Shown in pieces: positions 13,501-27,165 of a stretch of 64,000 nt of DNA (positions within the stretch are counted from its first letter, which is position 1; the number at the start of each line of letters is the position of its first letter). Location of the stretch: contig NC_083599.1 in assembly GCF_020882245.1 (NCBI RefSeq), positions 71,841,745 to 71,905,744 on the forward strand, in the 5' to 3' direction. The notes beneath the pieces are model-generated. The model was not told the origin of the DNA, did not search any database, and was given only the letters and a program-made list of their open reading frames with translations. The position numbers were made by a program, and so were the translations under genes. The DNA comes from Rhopalosiphum padi (Eukaryota > Arthropoda > Insecta > Hemiptera > Aphididae).

Positions 13501-15833
13501 CAAGTTAGAGTCTTCAAACCTTGACTACTAGATTAAGAAAATTATTCTTATTATTCATTATTTACTTTCTTATGTTTCTTTAAACCTGATACTTTTTAAA
13601 CATTATAAAACGATTGTTTATAGGATTATTTTGACAAATGTTACTAATTCATATTTTTAACTACTTATAAAACACTAAATTCACAAGTTATTATCCAACC
13701 AATATACATATTTAACTGACTACATTTTTTTAGATAGCAGTAAAGCAGATTATTGGCGTTCATACCACTTGGGGAAAATAACAAGGTTCTATGTTGAAAA
13801 CAAAAAAGAAGATACAGATAATAATAAAGGATTTATGCAATTAAATGTAATGCTGAATGAATGTAATTCATACTGATTTTAATAGTTGTCAAAAAATTAG
13901 AATTTTTTAATATTATGAATAATTACTTATGTAAACACATTTAGCTAGTAATCTTCAATCTTAAAATTTGCCTTAGCAATAAAAATCTTTTTATTATTGC
14001 TACGTTTATATGATAATTTTGACGAAGGCTACTACTTTATAGTTTTAACTTTTTATAAAACAATTATTTCTTAAGTTAGTGTCATGAACCCTCAACTACT
14101 AGATAAGGAAAATAATTCTTATTTTTCGTTATCAACTTTTCTATATTTTATTTATGCTGATATAAAGAATACACTATAAAACATATGTTTTTATAATAGT
14201 TTTGCCGAATATTACCAATTCATATTTTTAACTGTTTATAAAACAATCAATTCTCAAGTTAGAGTCTTCAAACCTTGACTACTAGATTAAGAAAATTATT
14301 CTTATTATTCATTATTTACTTTCTTATGTTTCTTTAAACCTGATACTTTTTAAACATTAAAAAACGATTGTTTATATGATTATTTTGACAAATGTTACTA
14401 ATTCATATTTTTAACTACTTATAAAACACTAAATTCACAAGTTATTATCCAACCAATATATATATTTAACTGACTACATTTTTTTAGATAGCAGTATAGC
14501 AGATTATTGGCGTTCATACCACTTGGGTAAAATAACAAGGTTCTATGTTGAAAACGAAAAAGACGATACAGATAATAAAAAAGGATTTATGCAATTAAAT
14601 GTAATGCTGAATGAATGTAATTCATACTGATTTTAATAGTTGTCAAAAAATTAGGATTTTTTAATATTCTGAATAATTAATTATGTAAACACATTTAGCT
14701 AGTAATCTTTATTCTTAAAATTTGCCTTAGCAAAAAAAACTTTTTATTATTGCTACGTTTATATGATAATTTTGACGAAGGCTACTACTTTATATTTTTA
14801 ACTTTTTATAAAACAAATATTTCTTAAGTTAGTGTCATGAACCCTCGACTACTAGATAAGGAAAATAATTCTTATTTTTCGTTATCAAATTTTCTATATT
14901 TCATTTATGCTGATATAAAGAATACACTATAAAACATATGTTTATATAATAGTTTTGACGAATATTACCAATTCATATTTTTAACTGTTTATAAAACAAT
15001 CAATTCTCAAGTTAGAGTCTTCAAACCTTGACTACTAGATTAAGAAAATTATTCTTATTATTCATTATTTACTTTCTTATGTTTCTTTAAACCTGATACT
15101 TTTTAAACATTATAAAACGATTGTTTATATGATTATTTTGACAAATGTTACTAATTCATATTTTTAACTACTTATAAAATACTAAATTCACAAGTTATTA
15201 TCCAACCAATATATATATTTAACTGACTACATTTTTTTAGATAGCAGTATAGCAGATTATTGGCGTTCATACCACTTGGGGAAAATAACAAGGTTCTATG
15301 TTGAAAACGAAAAAGACGATACAGATAATAAAAAAGGATTTATGCAATTAAATGTAATGCTGAATGAATGTAATTCATACTGATTTTAATAGTTGTCAAA
15401 AAATTAGAATTTTTTAATATTCTGAATAATTAATTATGTAAACACATTTAGCTAGTAATCTTCAATCTTAAAATTTGCCTTAGCAATAAAAATCTTTTTA
15501 TTATTGCTACGTTTATATGATAATTTTGACGAAGGCTACTACTTTATAGTTTTAACTTTTTATAAAACAATTATTTCTTAAGTTAGTGTCATGAACCCTC
15601 AACTACTAGATAAGGAAAATAATTCTTATTTTTCGTTATCAACTTTTCTATATTTTATTTATGCTGATATAAAGAATACACTATAAAACATATGTTTATA
15701 TAATAGTTTTGACGAATATTACCAATTCATATTTTTAACTGTTTATAAAACAATCAATTCTCAAGTTAGAGTCTTCAAACCTTGACTACTAGATTAAGAA
15801 AATTATTCTTATTATTCATTATTTACTTTCTTA

Positions 15834-18800
15834 TGTTTCTTTAAACCTGATACTTTTTAAACATTATAAAACGATTGTTTATATGATTATTTTGACAAAT
15901 GTTACTAATTCATATTTTTAACTACTTATAAAATACTAAATTCACAAGTTATTATCCAACCAATATATATATTTAACTGACTACATTTTTTTAGATAGCA
16001 GTATAGCAGATTATTGGCGTTCATACCACTTGGGGAAAATAACAAGGTTCTATGTTGAAAACGAAAAAGACGATACAGATAATAAAAAAGGATTTATGCA
16101 ATTAAATGTAATGCTGAATGAATGTAATTCATACTGATTTTAATAGTTGTCAAAAAATTAGAATTTTTTAATATTCTGAATAATTAATTATGTAAACACA
16201 TTTAGCTAGTAATCTTCAATCTTAAAATTTGCCTTAGCAATAAAAATCTTTTTATTATTGCTACGTTTATATGATAATTTTGACGAAGGCTACTACTTTA
16301 TATTTTTAACTTTTTATAAAACAAATATTTCTTAAGTTAGTGTCATGAACCCTCGACTACTAGATAAAGAAAATAATTCTTATTTTTCGTTATCAAATTT
16401 TCTATATTTCATTTATGCTGATATAAAGAATACACTATAAAACATATGTTTATATAATAGTTTTGACGAATATTACCAATTCATATTTTTAACTGTTTAT
16501 AAAACAATCAATTCTCAAGTTAGAGTCTTCAAACCTTGACTACTAGATTAAGAAAATTATTCTTATTATTCATTATTTACTTTCTTATGTTTCTTTAAAC
16601 CTGATACTTTTTAAACATTATAAAACGATTGTTTATATGATTATTTTGACAAATGTTACTAATTCATATTTTTAACTACTTATAAAATACTAAATTCACA
16701 AGTTATTATCCAACCAATATATATATTTAACTGACTACATTTTTTTAGATAGCAGTATAGCAGATTATTGGCGTTCATACCACTTGGGGAAAATAACAAG
16801 GTTCTATGTTGAAAACGAAAAAGACGATACAGATAATAAAAAAGGATTTATGCAATTAAATGTAATGCTGAATGAATGTAATTCATACTGATTTTAATAG
16901 TTGTCAAAAAATTAGAATTTTTTAATATTCTGAATAATTAATTATGTAAACACATTTAGCTAGTAATCTTCAATCTTAAAATTTGCCTTAGCAATAAAAA
17001 TCTTTTTATTATTGCTACGTTTATATGATAATTTTGACGAAGGCTACTACTTTATAGTTTTAACTTTTTATAAAACAATTATTTCTTAAGTTAGTGTCAT
17101 GAACCCTCAACTACTAGATAAGGAAAATAATTCTTATTTTTCGTTATCAACTTTTCTATATTTTATTTATGCTGATATAAAGAATACACTATAAAACATA
17201 TGTTTATATAATAGTTTTGACGAATATTACCAATTCATATTTTTAACTGTTTATAAAACAATCAATTCTCAAGTTAGAGTCTTCAAACCTTGACTACTAG
17301 ATTAAGAAAATTATTCTTATTATTCATTATTTACTTTCTTATGTTTCTTTAAACCTGATACTTTTTAAACATTATAAAACGATTGTTTATATGATTATTT
17401 TGACAAATGTTACTAATTCATATTTTTAACTACTTATAAAATACTAAATTCACAAGTTATTATCCAACCAATATATATATTTAACTGACTACATTTTTTT
17501 AGATAGCAGTATAGCAGATTATTGGCGTTCATACCACTTGGGGAAAATAACAAGGTTCTATGTTGAAAACGAAAAAGACGATACAGATAATAAAAAAGGA
17601 TTTATGCAATTAAATGTAATGCTGAATGAATGTAATTCATACTGATTTTAATAGTTGTCAAAAAATTAGAATTTTTTAATATTCTGAATAATTAATTATG
17701 TAAACACATTTAGCTAGTAATCTTCAATCTTAAAATTTGCCTTAGCAATAAAAATCTTTTTATTATTGCTACGTTTATATGATAATTTTGACGAAGGCTA
17801 CTACTTTATATTTTTAACTTTTTATAAAACAAATATTCCTTAAGTTAGTGTCATGAACCCTCGACTACTAGATAAAGAAAATAATTCTTATTTTTCGTTA
17901 TCAAATTTTCTATATTTCATTTATGCTGATATAAAGAATACACTATAAAACATATGTTTATATAATAGTTTTGACGAATATTACCAATTCATATTTTTAA
18001 CTGTTTATAAAACAATCAATTCTCAAGTTAGAGTCTTCAAACCTTGACTACTAGATTAAGAAAATTATTCTTATTATTCATTATTTACTTTCTTATGTTT
18101 CTTTAAACCTGATACTTTTTAAACATTATAAAACGATTGTTTATATGATTATTTTGACAAATGTTACTAATTCATATTTTTAACTACTTATAAAATAATA
18201 AATTCACAAGTTATTATCCAACCAATATATATATGTAACTGACTACATTTTTTTAGATAGCAGTATAGCAGATTATTGGCGTTCATACCACTTGGGGAAA
18301 ATAACAAGGTTCTATGTTGAAAACGAAAAAGACGATACAGATAATAAAAAAGGATTTATGCAATTAAATGTAATGCTGAATGAATGTAATTCATACTGAT
18401 TTTAATAGTTGTCAAAAAATTAGAATTTTTTAATATTCTGAATAATTAATTATGTAAACACATTTAGCTAGTAATCTTCAATCTTAAAATTTGCCTTAGC
18501 AATAAAAATCTTTTTATTATTGCTACGTTTATATGATAATTTTGACGAAGGCTACTACTTTATATTTTTAACTTTTTATAAAACAAATATTTCTTAAGTT
18601 AGTGTCATGAACCCTCGACTACTAGATAAAGAAAATAATTCTTATTTTTCGTTATCAAATTTTCTATATTTCATTTATGCTGATATAAAGAATACACTAT
18701 AAAACATATGTTTATATAATAGTTTTGACGAATATTACCAATTCATATTTTTAACCGTTTATAAAACAATCAATTCTCAAGTTAGAGTCTTCAAACCTTG

Positions 18801-20357
18801 ACTACTAGATTAAGAAAATTATTCTTATTATTCATTATTTACTTTCTTATGTTTCTTTAAACCTGATACTTTTTAATCATTATAAAACGATTGTTTATAT
18901 GATTATTTTGACAAATGTTACTAATTCATATTTTTAACTACTTATAAAACACTAAATTCACAAGTTATTATCCAACCAATATATATATTTAACTGACTAC
19001 ATTTTTTTAGATAGCAGTATAGCAGATTATTGGCGTTCATACCACTTGGGGAAAATAACAAGATTCTATGTTGAAAACGAAAAAGACGATACAGATAATA
19101 AAAAAGGATTTATGCAATTAAATGTAATGCTGAATGAATGTAATTCATAGTGATTTTAATAGTTGTCAAAAAATTAGAATTTTTTAATATTCTTAATAAT
19201 TAATTATGTAAACACATTTAGCTAGTAATCTTCAATCTTAAAATTTGCCTTAGCAATAAAAATCTTTTTATTATTGCTACGTTTATATGATAATTTTGAC
19301 GAAGGCTACTACTTTATATTTTTAACTTTTTATAAAACAAATATTTCTTAAGTTAGTGTCATGAACCCTCGACTACTAGATAAAGAAAATAATTCTTATT
19401 TTTCGTTATCAAATTTTCTATATTTCATTTATGCTGATATAAAGAATACACTATAAAACATATGTTTATATAATAGTTTTGACGAATATTACCAATTCAT
19501 ATTTTTAACTGTTTATAAAACAATCAATTCTCAAGTTAGAGTCTTCAAACCTTGACTACTAGATTAAGAAAATTATTCTTATTATTCATTATTTACTTTC
19601 TTATGTTTCTTTAAACCTGATACTTTTTAAACATTATAAAACGATTGTTTATATGATTATTTTGACAAATGTTACTAATTCATATTTTTAACTACTTATA
19701 AAATACTAAATTCACAAGTTATTATCCAACCAATATATATATTTAACTGACTACATTTTTTTAGATAGCAGTATAGCAGATTATTGGCGTTCATACCACT
19801 TGGGGAAAATAACAAGGTTCTATGTTGAAAACGAAAAAGACGATACAGATAATAAAAAAGGATTTATGCAATTAAATGTAATGCTGAATGAATGTAATTC
19901 ATACTGATTTTAATAGTTGTCAAAAAATTAGAATTTTTTAATATTCTGAATAATTAATTATGTAAACACATTTAGCTAGTAATCTTCAATCTTAAAATTT
20001 GCCTTAGCAATAAAAATCTTTTTATTATTGCTACGTTTATATGATAATTTTGACGAAGGCTACTACTTTATAGTTTTAACTTTTTATAAAACAATTATTT
20101 CTTAAGTTAGTGTCATGAACCCTCAACTACTAGATAAGGAAAATAATTCTTATTTTTCGTTATCAACTTTTCTATATTTTATTTATGCTGATATAAAGAA
20201 TACACTATAAAACATATGTTTATATAATAGTTTTGACGAATATTACCAATTCATATTTTTAACTGTTTATAAAACAATCAATTCTCAAGTTAGAGTCTTC
20301 AAACCTTGACTACTAGATTAAGAAAATTATTCTTATTATTCATTATTTACTTTCTTA
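15834..20357. repeat. Higher-order block of six monomers, copy 2
   Basis: Second copy of the six-monomer block, at an offset of 9803 bp. It carries the same ordered markers as the block at 6031-10556, plus a few changes of its own: TTAACCGTTT near 18750 and a TCATAGTG change near 19148 that creates a stop in the exon-like ORF. Confidence 0.8.
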
Positions 20358-21111
20358 TGTTTCTTTAAACCTGATACTTTTTAAACATTATAAAACGATT
20401 GTTTATATGATTATTTTGACAAATGTTACTAATTCATATTTTTAACTACTTATAAAATACTAAATTCACAAGTTATTATCCAACCAATATATATATTTAA
20501 CTGACTACATTTTTTTAGATAGCAGTATAGCAGATTATTGGCGTTCATACCACTTGGGGAAAATAACAAGGTTCTATGTTGAAAACGAAAAAGACGATAC
20601 AGATAATAAAAAAGGATTTATGCAATTAAATGTAATGCTGAATGAATGTAATTCATACTGATTTTAATAGTTGTCAAAAAATTAGAATTTTTTAATATTC
20701 TGAATAATTAATTATGTAAACACATTTAGCTAGTAATCTTCAATCTTAAAATTTGCCTTAGCAATAAAAATCTTTTTATTATTGCTACGTTTATATGATA
20801 ATTTTGACGAAGGCTACTACTTTATAGTTTTAACTTTTTATAAAACAATTATTTCTTAAGTTAGTGTCATGAACCCTCAACTACTAGATAAGGAAAATAA
20901 TTCTTATTTTTCGTTATCAACTTTTCTATATTTTATTTATGCTGATATAAAGAATACACTATAAAACATATGTTTATATAATAGTTTTGACGAATATTAC
21001 CAATTCATATTTTTAACTGTTTATAAAACAATCAATTCTCAAGTTAGAGTCTTCAAACCTTGACTACTAGATTAAGAAAATTATTCTTATTATTCATTAT
21101 TTACTTTCTTA

Positions 21112-21864
21112 TGTTTCTTTAAACCTGATACTTTTTAAACATTATAAAACGATTGTTTATATGATTATTTTGACAAATGTTACTAATTCATATTTTTAAC
21201 TACTTATAAAATACTAAATTCACAAGTTATTATCCAACCAATATACATATTTAACTGACTACATTTTTTTAGATAGCAGTAAAGCAGATTATTGGCGTTC
21301 ATACCACTTGGGGAAAATAACAAGGTTCTATGTTGAAAACAAAAAAGAAGATACAGATAATAATAAAGGATTTATGCAATTAAATGTAATGCTGAATGAA
21401 TGTAATTCATACTGATTTTAATAGTTGTCAAAAAATTAGGATTTTTTAATATTCTGAATAATTAATTATGTAAACACATTTAGCTAGTAATCTTTAATCT
21501 TAAAATTTGCCTTAGCAAAAAAAACTTTTTATTATTGCTACGTTTATATGATAATTTTGACGAAGGCTACTACTTTATATTTTTAACTTTTTATAAAACA
21601 AATATTTCTTAAGTTAGTGTCATGAACCCTCGACTAGTAGATAAGGAAAATAATTCTTATTTTTCGTTATCAAATTTTCTATATTTCATTTATGCTGATA
21701 TAAAGAATACACTATAAAACATATGTTTATATAATAGTTTTGACGAATATTACCAATTCATATTTTTAACTGTTTATAAAACAATCAATTCTCAAGTTAG
21801 AGTCTTCAAACCTTGACTACTAGATTAAGAAAATTATTCTTATTATTCATTATTTACTTTCTTA
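21112..21864. repeat. Variant monomer type shared with the monomer at 25635
   Basis: This monomer carries a distinctive set: TATACATA, AGTAAAGCAG, AAAAAAGAAGATAC, AATAATAAAGG, CTTTAATCTT, GCAAAAAAAAC and CGACTAGTAG. The same set recurs in the monomer at 25635, six monomers (4523 bp) away. Part of it (CTTTAATCTT, GCAAAAAAAAC, GACTAGTAG) is also in the last monomer at 26388. It is a mosaic: its first half matches the monomers at 1 and 13573, its second half the type at 1509 and 14327. Confidence 0.7.
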
Positions 21865-24800
21865 TGTTTCTTTAAACCTGATACTTTTTAAACATTATAA
21901 AACGATTGTTTATATGATTATTTTGACAAATGTTACTAATTCATATTTTTAACTACTTATAAAATACTAAATTCACAAGTTATTATCCAACCAATATATA
22001 TATTTAACTGACTACATTTTTTTAGATAGCAGTATAGCAGATTATTGGCGTTCATACCACTTGGGGAAAATAACAAGGTTCTATGTTGAAAACGAAAAAG
22101 ACGATACAGATAATAAAAAAGGATTTATGCAATTAAATGTAATGCTGAATGAATGTAATTCATACTGATTTTAATAGTTGTCAAAAAATTAGAATTTTTT
22201 AATATTCTGAATAATTAATTATGTAAACACATTTAGCTAGTAATCTTCAATCTTAAAATTTGCCTTAGCAATAAAAATCTTTTTATTATTGCTACGTTTA
22301 TATGATAATTTTGACGAAGGCTACTACTTTATAGTTTTAACTTTTTATAAAACAATTATTTCTTAAGTTAGTGTCATGAACCCTCAACTACTAGATAAGG
22401 AAAATAATTCTTATTTTTCGTTATCAACTTTTCTATATTTTATTTATGCTGATATAAAGAATACACTATAAAACATATGTTTATATAATAGTTTTGACGA
22501 ATATTACCAATTCATATTTTTAACTGTTTATAAAACAATCAATTCTCAAGTTAGAGTCTTCAAACCTTGACTACTAGATTAAGAAAATTATTCTTATTAT
22601 TCATTATTTACTTTCTTATGTTTCTTTAAACCTGATACTTTTTAAACATTACAAAACGATTGTTTATATGATTATTTTGACAAATGTTACTAATTCATAT
22701 TTTTAACTACTTATAAAATACTAAATTCACAAGTTATTATCCAACCAATATATATATTTAACTGACTACATTTTTTTAGATAGCAGTATAGCAGATTATT
22801 GGCGTTCATACCACTTGGGGAAAATAACAAGGTTCTATGTTGAAAACGAAAAAGACGATACAGATAATAAAAAAGGATTTATGCAATTAAATGTAATGCT
22901 GAATGAATGTAATTCATACTGATTTTAATAGTTGTCAAAAAATTAGAATTTTTTAATATTCTGAATAATTAATTATGTAAACACATTTAGCTAGTAATCT
23001 TCAATCTTAAAATTTGCCTTAGCAATAAAAATCTTTTTATTATTGCTACGTTTATATGATAATTTTGACGAAGGCTACTACTTTATAGTTTTAACTTTTT
23101 TTAAAACAATTATTTCTTAAGTTAGTGTCATGAACCCTCAACTACTAGATAAGGAAAATAATTCTTATTTTTCGTTATCAACTTTTCTATATTTTATTTA
23201 TGCTGATATAAAGAATACACTATAAAACATATGTTTATATAATAGTTTTGACGAATATTACCAATTCATATTTTTAACTGTTTATAAAACAATCAATTCT
23301 CAAGTTAGAGTCTTCAAACCTTGACTACTAGATTAAGAAAATTATTCTTATTATTCATTATTTACTTTCTTATGTTTCTTTAAACCTGATACTTTTTAAA
23401 CATTATAAAACGATTGTTTATATGATTATTTTGACAAATGTTACTAATTCATATTTTTAACTACTTATAAAATACTAAATTCACAAGTTATTATCCAACC
23501 AATATATATATTTAACTGACTACATTTTTTTAGATAGCAGTATAGCAGATTATTGGCGTTCATACCACTTGGGGAAAATAACAAGGTTCTATGTTGAAAA
23601 CGAAAAAGACGATACAGATAATAAAAAAGGATTTATGCAATTAAATGTAATGCTGAATGAATGTAATTCATACTGATTTTAATAGTTGTCAAAAAATTAG
23701 AATTTTTTAATATTCTGAATAATTAATTATGTAAACACATTTAGCTAGTAATCTTCAATCTTAAAATTTGCCTTAGCAATAAAAATCTTTTTATTATTGC
23801 TACGTTTATATGATAATTTTGACGAAGGCTACTACTTTATAGTTTTAACTTTTTATAAAACAATTATTTCTTAAGTTAGTGTCATGAACCCTCAACTACT
23901 AGATAAGGAAAATAATTCTTATTTTTCGTTATCAACTTTTCTATATTTTATTTATGCTGATATAAAGAATACACTATAAAACATATGTTTATATAATAGT
24001 TTTGACGAATATTACCAATTCATATTTTTAACTGTTTATAAAACAATCAATTCTCAAGTTAGAGTCTTCAAACCTTGACTACTAGATTAAGAAAATTATT
24101 CTTATTATTCATTATTTACTTTCTTATGTTTCTTTAAACCTGATACTTTTTAAACATTATAAAACGATTGTTTATATGATTATTTTGACAAATGTTACTA
24201 ATTCATATTTTTAACTACTTATAAAATACTAAATTCACAAGTTATTATCCAACCAATATATATATTTAACTGACTACATTTTTTTAGATAGCAGTATAGC
24301 AGATTATTGGCGTTCATACCACTTGGGGAAAATAACAAGGTTCTATGTTGAAAACGAAAAAGACGATACAGATAATAAAAAAGGATTTATGCAATTAAAT
24401 GTAATGCTGAATGAATGTAATTCATACTGATTTTAATAGTTGTCAAAAAATTAGAATTTTTTAATATTCTGAATAATTAATTATGTAAACACATTTAGCT
24501 AGTAATCTTCAATCTTAAAATTTGCCTTAGCAATAAAAATCTTTTTATTATTGCTACGTTTATATGATAATTTTGACGAAGGCTACTACTTTATAGTTTT
24601 AACTTTTTATAAAACAATTATTTCTTAAGTTAGTGTCATGAACCCTCAACTACTAGATAAGGAAAATAATTCTTATTTTTCGTTATCAACTTTTCTATAT
24701 TTTATTTATGCTGATATAAAGAATACACTATAAAACATATGTTTATATAATAGTTTTGACGAATATTACCAATTCATATTTTTAACTGTTTATAAAACAA

Positions 24801-27165
24801 TCAATTCTCAAGTTAGAGTCTTCAAACCTTGACTACTAGATTAAGAAAATTATTCTTATTATTCATTATTTACTTTCTTATGTTTCTTTAAACCTGATAC
24901 TTTTTAAACATTATAAAACGATTGTTTATATGATTATTTTGACAAATGTTACTAATTCATATTTTTAACTACTTATAAAATACTAAATTCACAAGTTATT
25001 ATCCAACCAATATATATATTTAACTGACTACATTTTTTTAGATAGCAGTATAGCAGATTATTGGCGTTCATACCACTTGGGGAAAATAACAAGGTTCTAT
25101 GTTGAAAACGAAAAAGACGATACAGATAATAAAAAAGGATTTATGCAATTAAATGTAATGCTGAATGAATGTAATTCATACTGATTTTAATAGTTGTCAA
25201 AAAATTAGAATTTTTTAATATTCTGAATAATTAATTATGTAAACACATTTAGCTAGTAATCTTCAATCTTAAAATTTGCCTTAGCAATAAAAATCTTTTT
25301 ATTATTGCTACGTTTATATGATAATTTTGACGAAGGCTACTACTTTATAGTTTTAACTTTTTATAAAACAATTATTTCTTAAGTTAGTGTCATGAACCCT
25401 CAACTACTAGATAAGGAAAATAATTCTTATTTTTCGTTATCAACTTTTCTATATTTTATTTATGCTGATATAAAGAATACACTATAAAACATATGTTTAT
25501 ATAATAGTTTTGACGAATATTACCAATTCATATTTTTAACTGTTTATAAAACAATCAATTCTCAAGTTAGAGTCTTCAAACCTTGACTACTAGATTAAGA
25601 AAATTATTCTTATTATTCATTATTTACTTTCTTATGTTTCTTTAAACCTGATACTTTTTAAACATTATAAAACGATTGTTTATATGATTATTTTGACAAA
25701 TGTTACTAATTCATATTTTTAACTACTTATAAAATACTAAATTCACAAGTTATTATCCAACCAATATACATATTTAACTGACTACATTTTTTTAGATAGC
25801 AGTAAAGCAGATTATTGGCGTTCATACCACTTGGGGAAAATAACAAGGTTCTATGTTGAAAACAAAAAAGAAGATACAGATAATAATAAAGGATTTATGC
25901 AATTAAATGTAATGCTGAATGAATGTAATTCATACTGATTTTAATAGTTGTCAAAAAATTAGGATTTTTTAATATTCTGAATAATTAATTATGTAAACAC
26001 ATTTAGCTAGTAATCTTTAATCTTAAAATTTGCCTTAGCAAAAAAAACTTTTTATTATTGCTACGTTTATATGATAATTTTGACGAAGGCTACTACTTTA
26101 TATTTTTAACTTTTTATAAAACAAATATTTCTTAAGTTAGTGTCATGAACCCTCGACTAGTAGATAAGGAAAATAATTCTTATTTTTCGTTATCAAATTT
26201 TCTATATTTCATTTATGCTGATATAAAGAATACACTATAAAACATATGTTTATATAATAGTTTTGACGAATATTACCAATTCATATTTTTAACTGTTTAT
26301 AAAACAATCAATTCTCAAGTTAGAGTCTTCAAACCTTGACTACTAGATTAAGAAAATTATTCTTATTATTCATTATTTACTTTCTTATGTTTCTTTAAAC
26401 CTGATACTTTTTAAACATTATAAAACGATTGTTTATATGATTATTTTGACAAATGTTACTAATTCATATTTTTAACTACTTATAAAATACTAAATTCACA
26501 AGTTATTATCCAACCAATATATATATTTAACTGACTACATTTTTTTAGATAGCAGTATAGCAGATTATTGGCGTTCATACCACTTGGGGAAAATAACAAG
26601 GTTCTATGTTGAAATCGAAAAAGACGATACAGATAATAAAAAAGGATTTATGCAATTAAATGTAATGCTGAATGAATGTAATTCATACTGATTTTAATAG
26701 TTGTCAAAAAATTAGGATTTTTTAATATTCTGAATAATTAATTATGTAAACACATTTAGCTAGTAATCTTTAATCTTAAAATTTGCCTTAGCAAAAAAAA
26801 CTTTTTATTATTGCTACGTTTATATGATAATTTTGACGAAGGCTACTACTTTATATTTTTAACTTTTTATAAAACAAATATTTCTTAAGTTAGTGTCATG
26901 AACCCTCGACTAGTAGATAAGGAAAATAATTCTTATTTTTCGTTATCAACTTTTCTATATTTTATTTATGCTGATATAAAGAATACACTATAAAACATAC
27001 GTTTATATAATAGTTTTGACGAATATTACCAATTCATATTTTTAACTGTTTATAAAACAATCAATTCTCGAGTTAGTGTCTTGAGAACTTGACTACTAGA
27101 TTAAGAAAATTATTCTTATTTTTCAATATTTACTTTCCTATGTTTCATTAAACCTGATACTTTCT

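Larger units (their letters stand above)
1..27165. repeat. 754-bp satellite DNA array, 36 monomers
   Basis: A tandem array of a ~754-bp, very AT-rich monomer. The landmark TGTTTCTTTAAACCTGATAC recurs at 1, 755, 1509, 2262, 3016, 3770, 4524, 5277, 6031, 6785, 7539, 8293, 9049, 9803, 10557, 11311, 12065, 12819, 13573, 14327, 15080, 15834, 16588, 17342, 18096, 18850, 19604, 20358, 21112, 21865, 22619, 23373, 24127, 24881, 25635 and 26388, with a last diverged copy at 27141. Spacing is 753-756 bp and copies differ by only a few bases, so homogenisation has been strong. The array continues beyond the left edge. The last monomer is the most diverged (its final ~100 bp carry several private changes) and similarity stops near 27165. 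No ORF of 60 codons or more lies inside. No transposon ends were seen in it. Confidence 0.98.

Noticed and set aside
1..27165. CRISPR-like or rDNA-spacer array
   Set aside because: The whole unit (~754 bp) is repeated without unique spacers, and no rRNA sequence is present. It is satellite DNA.
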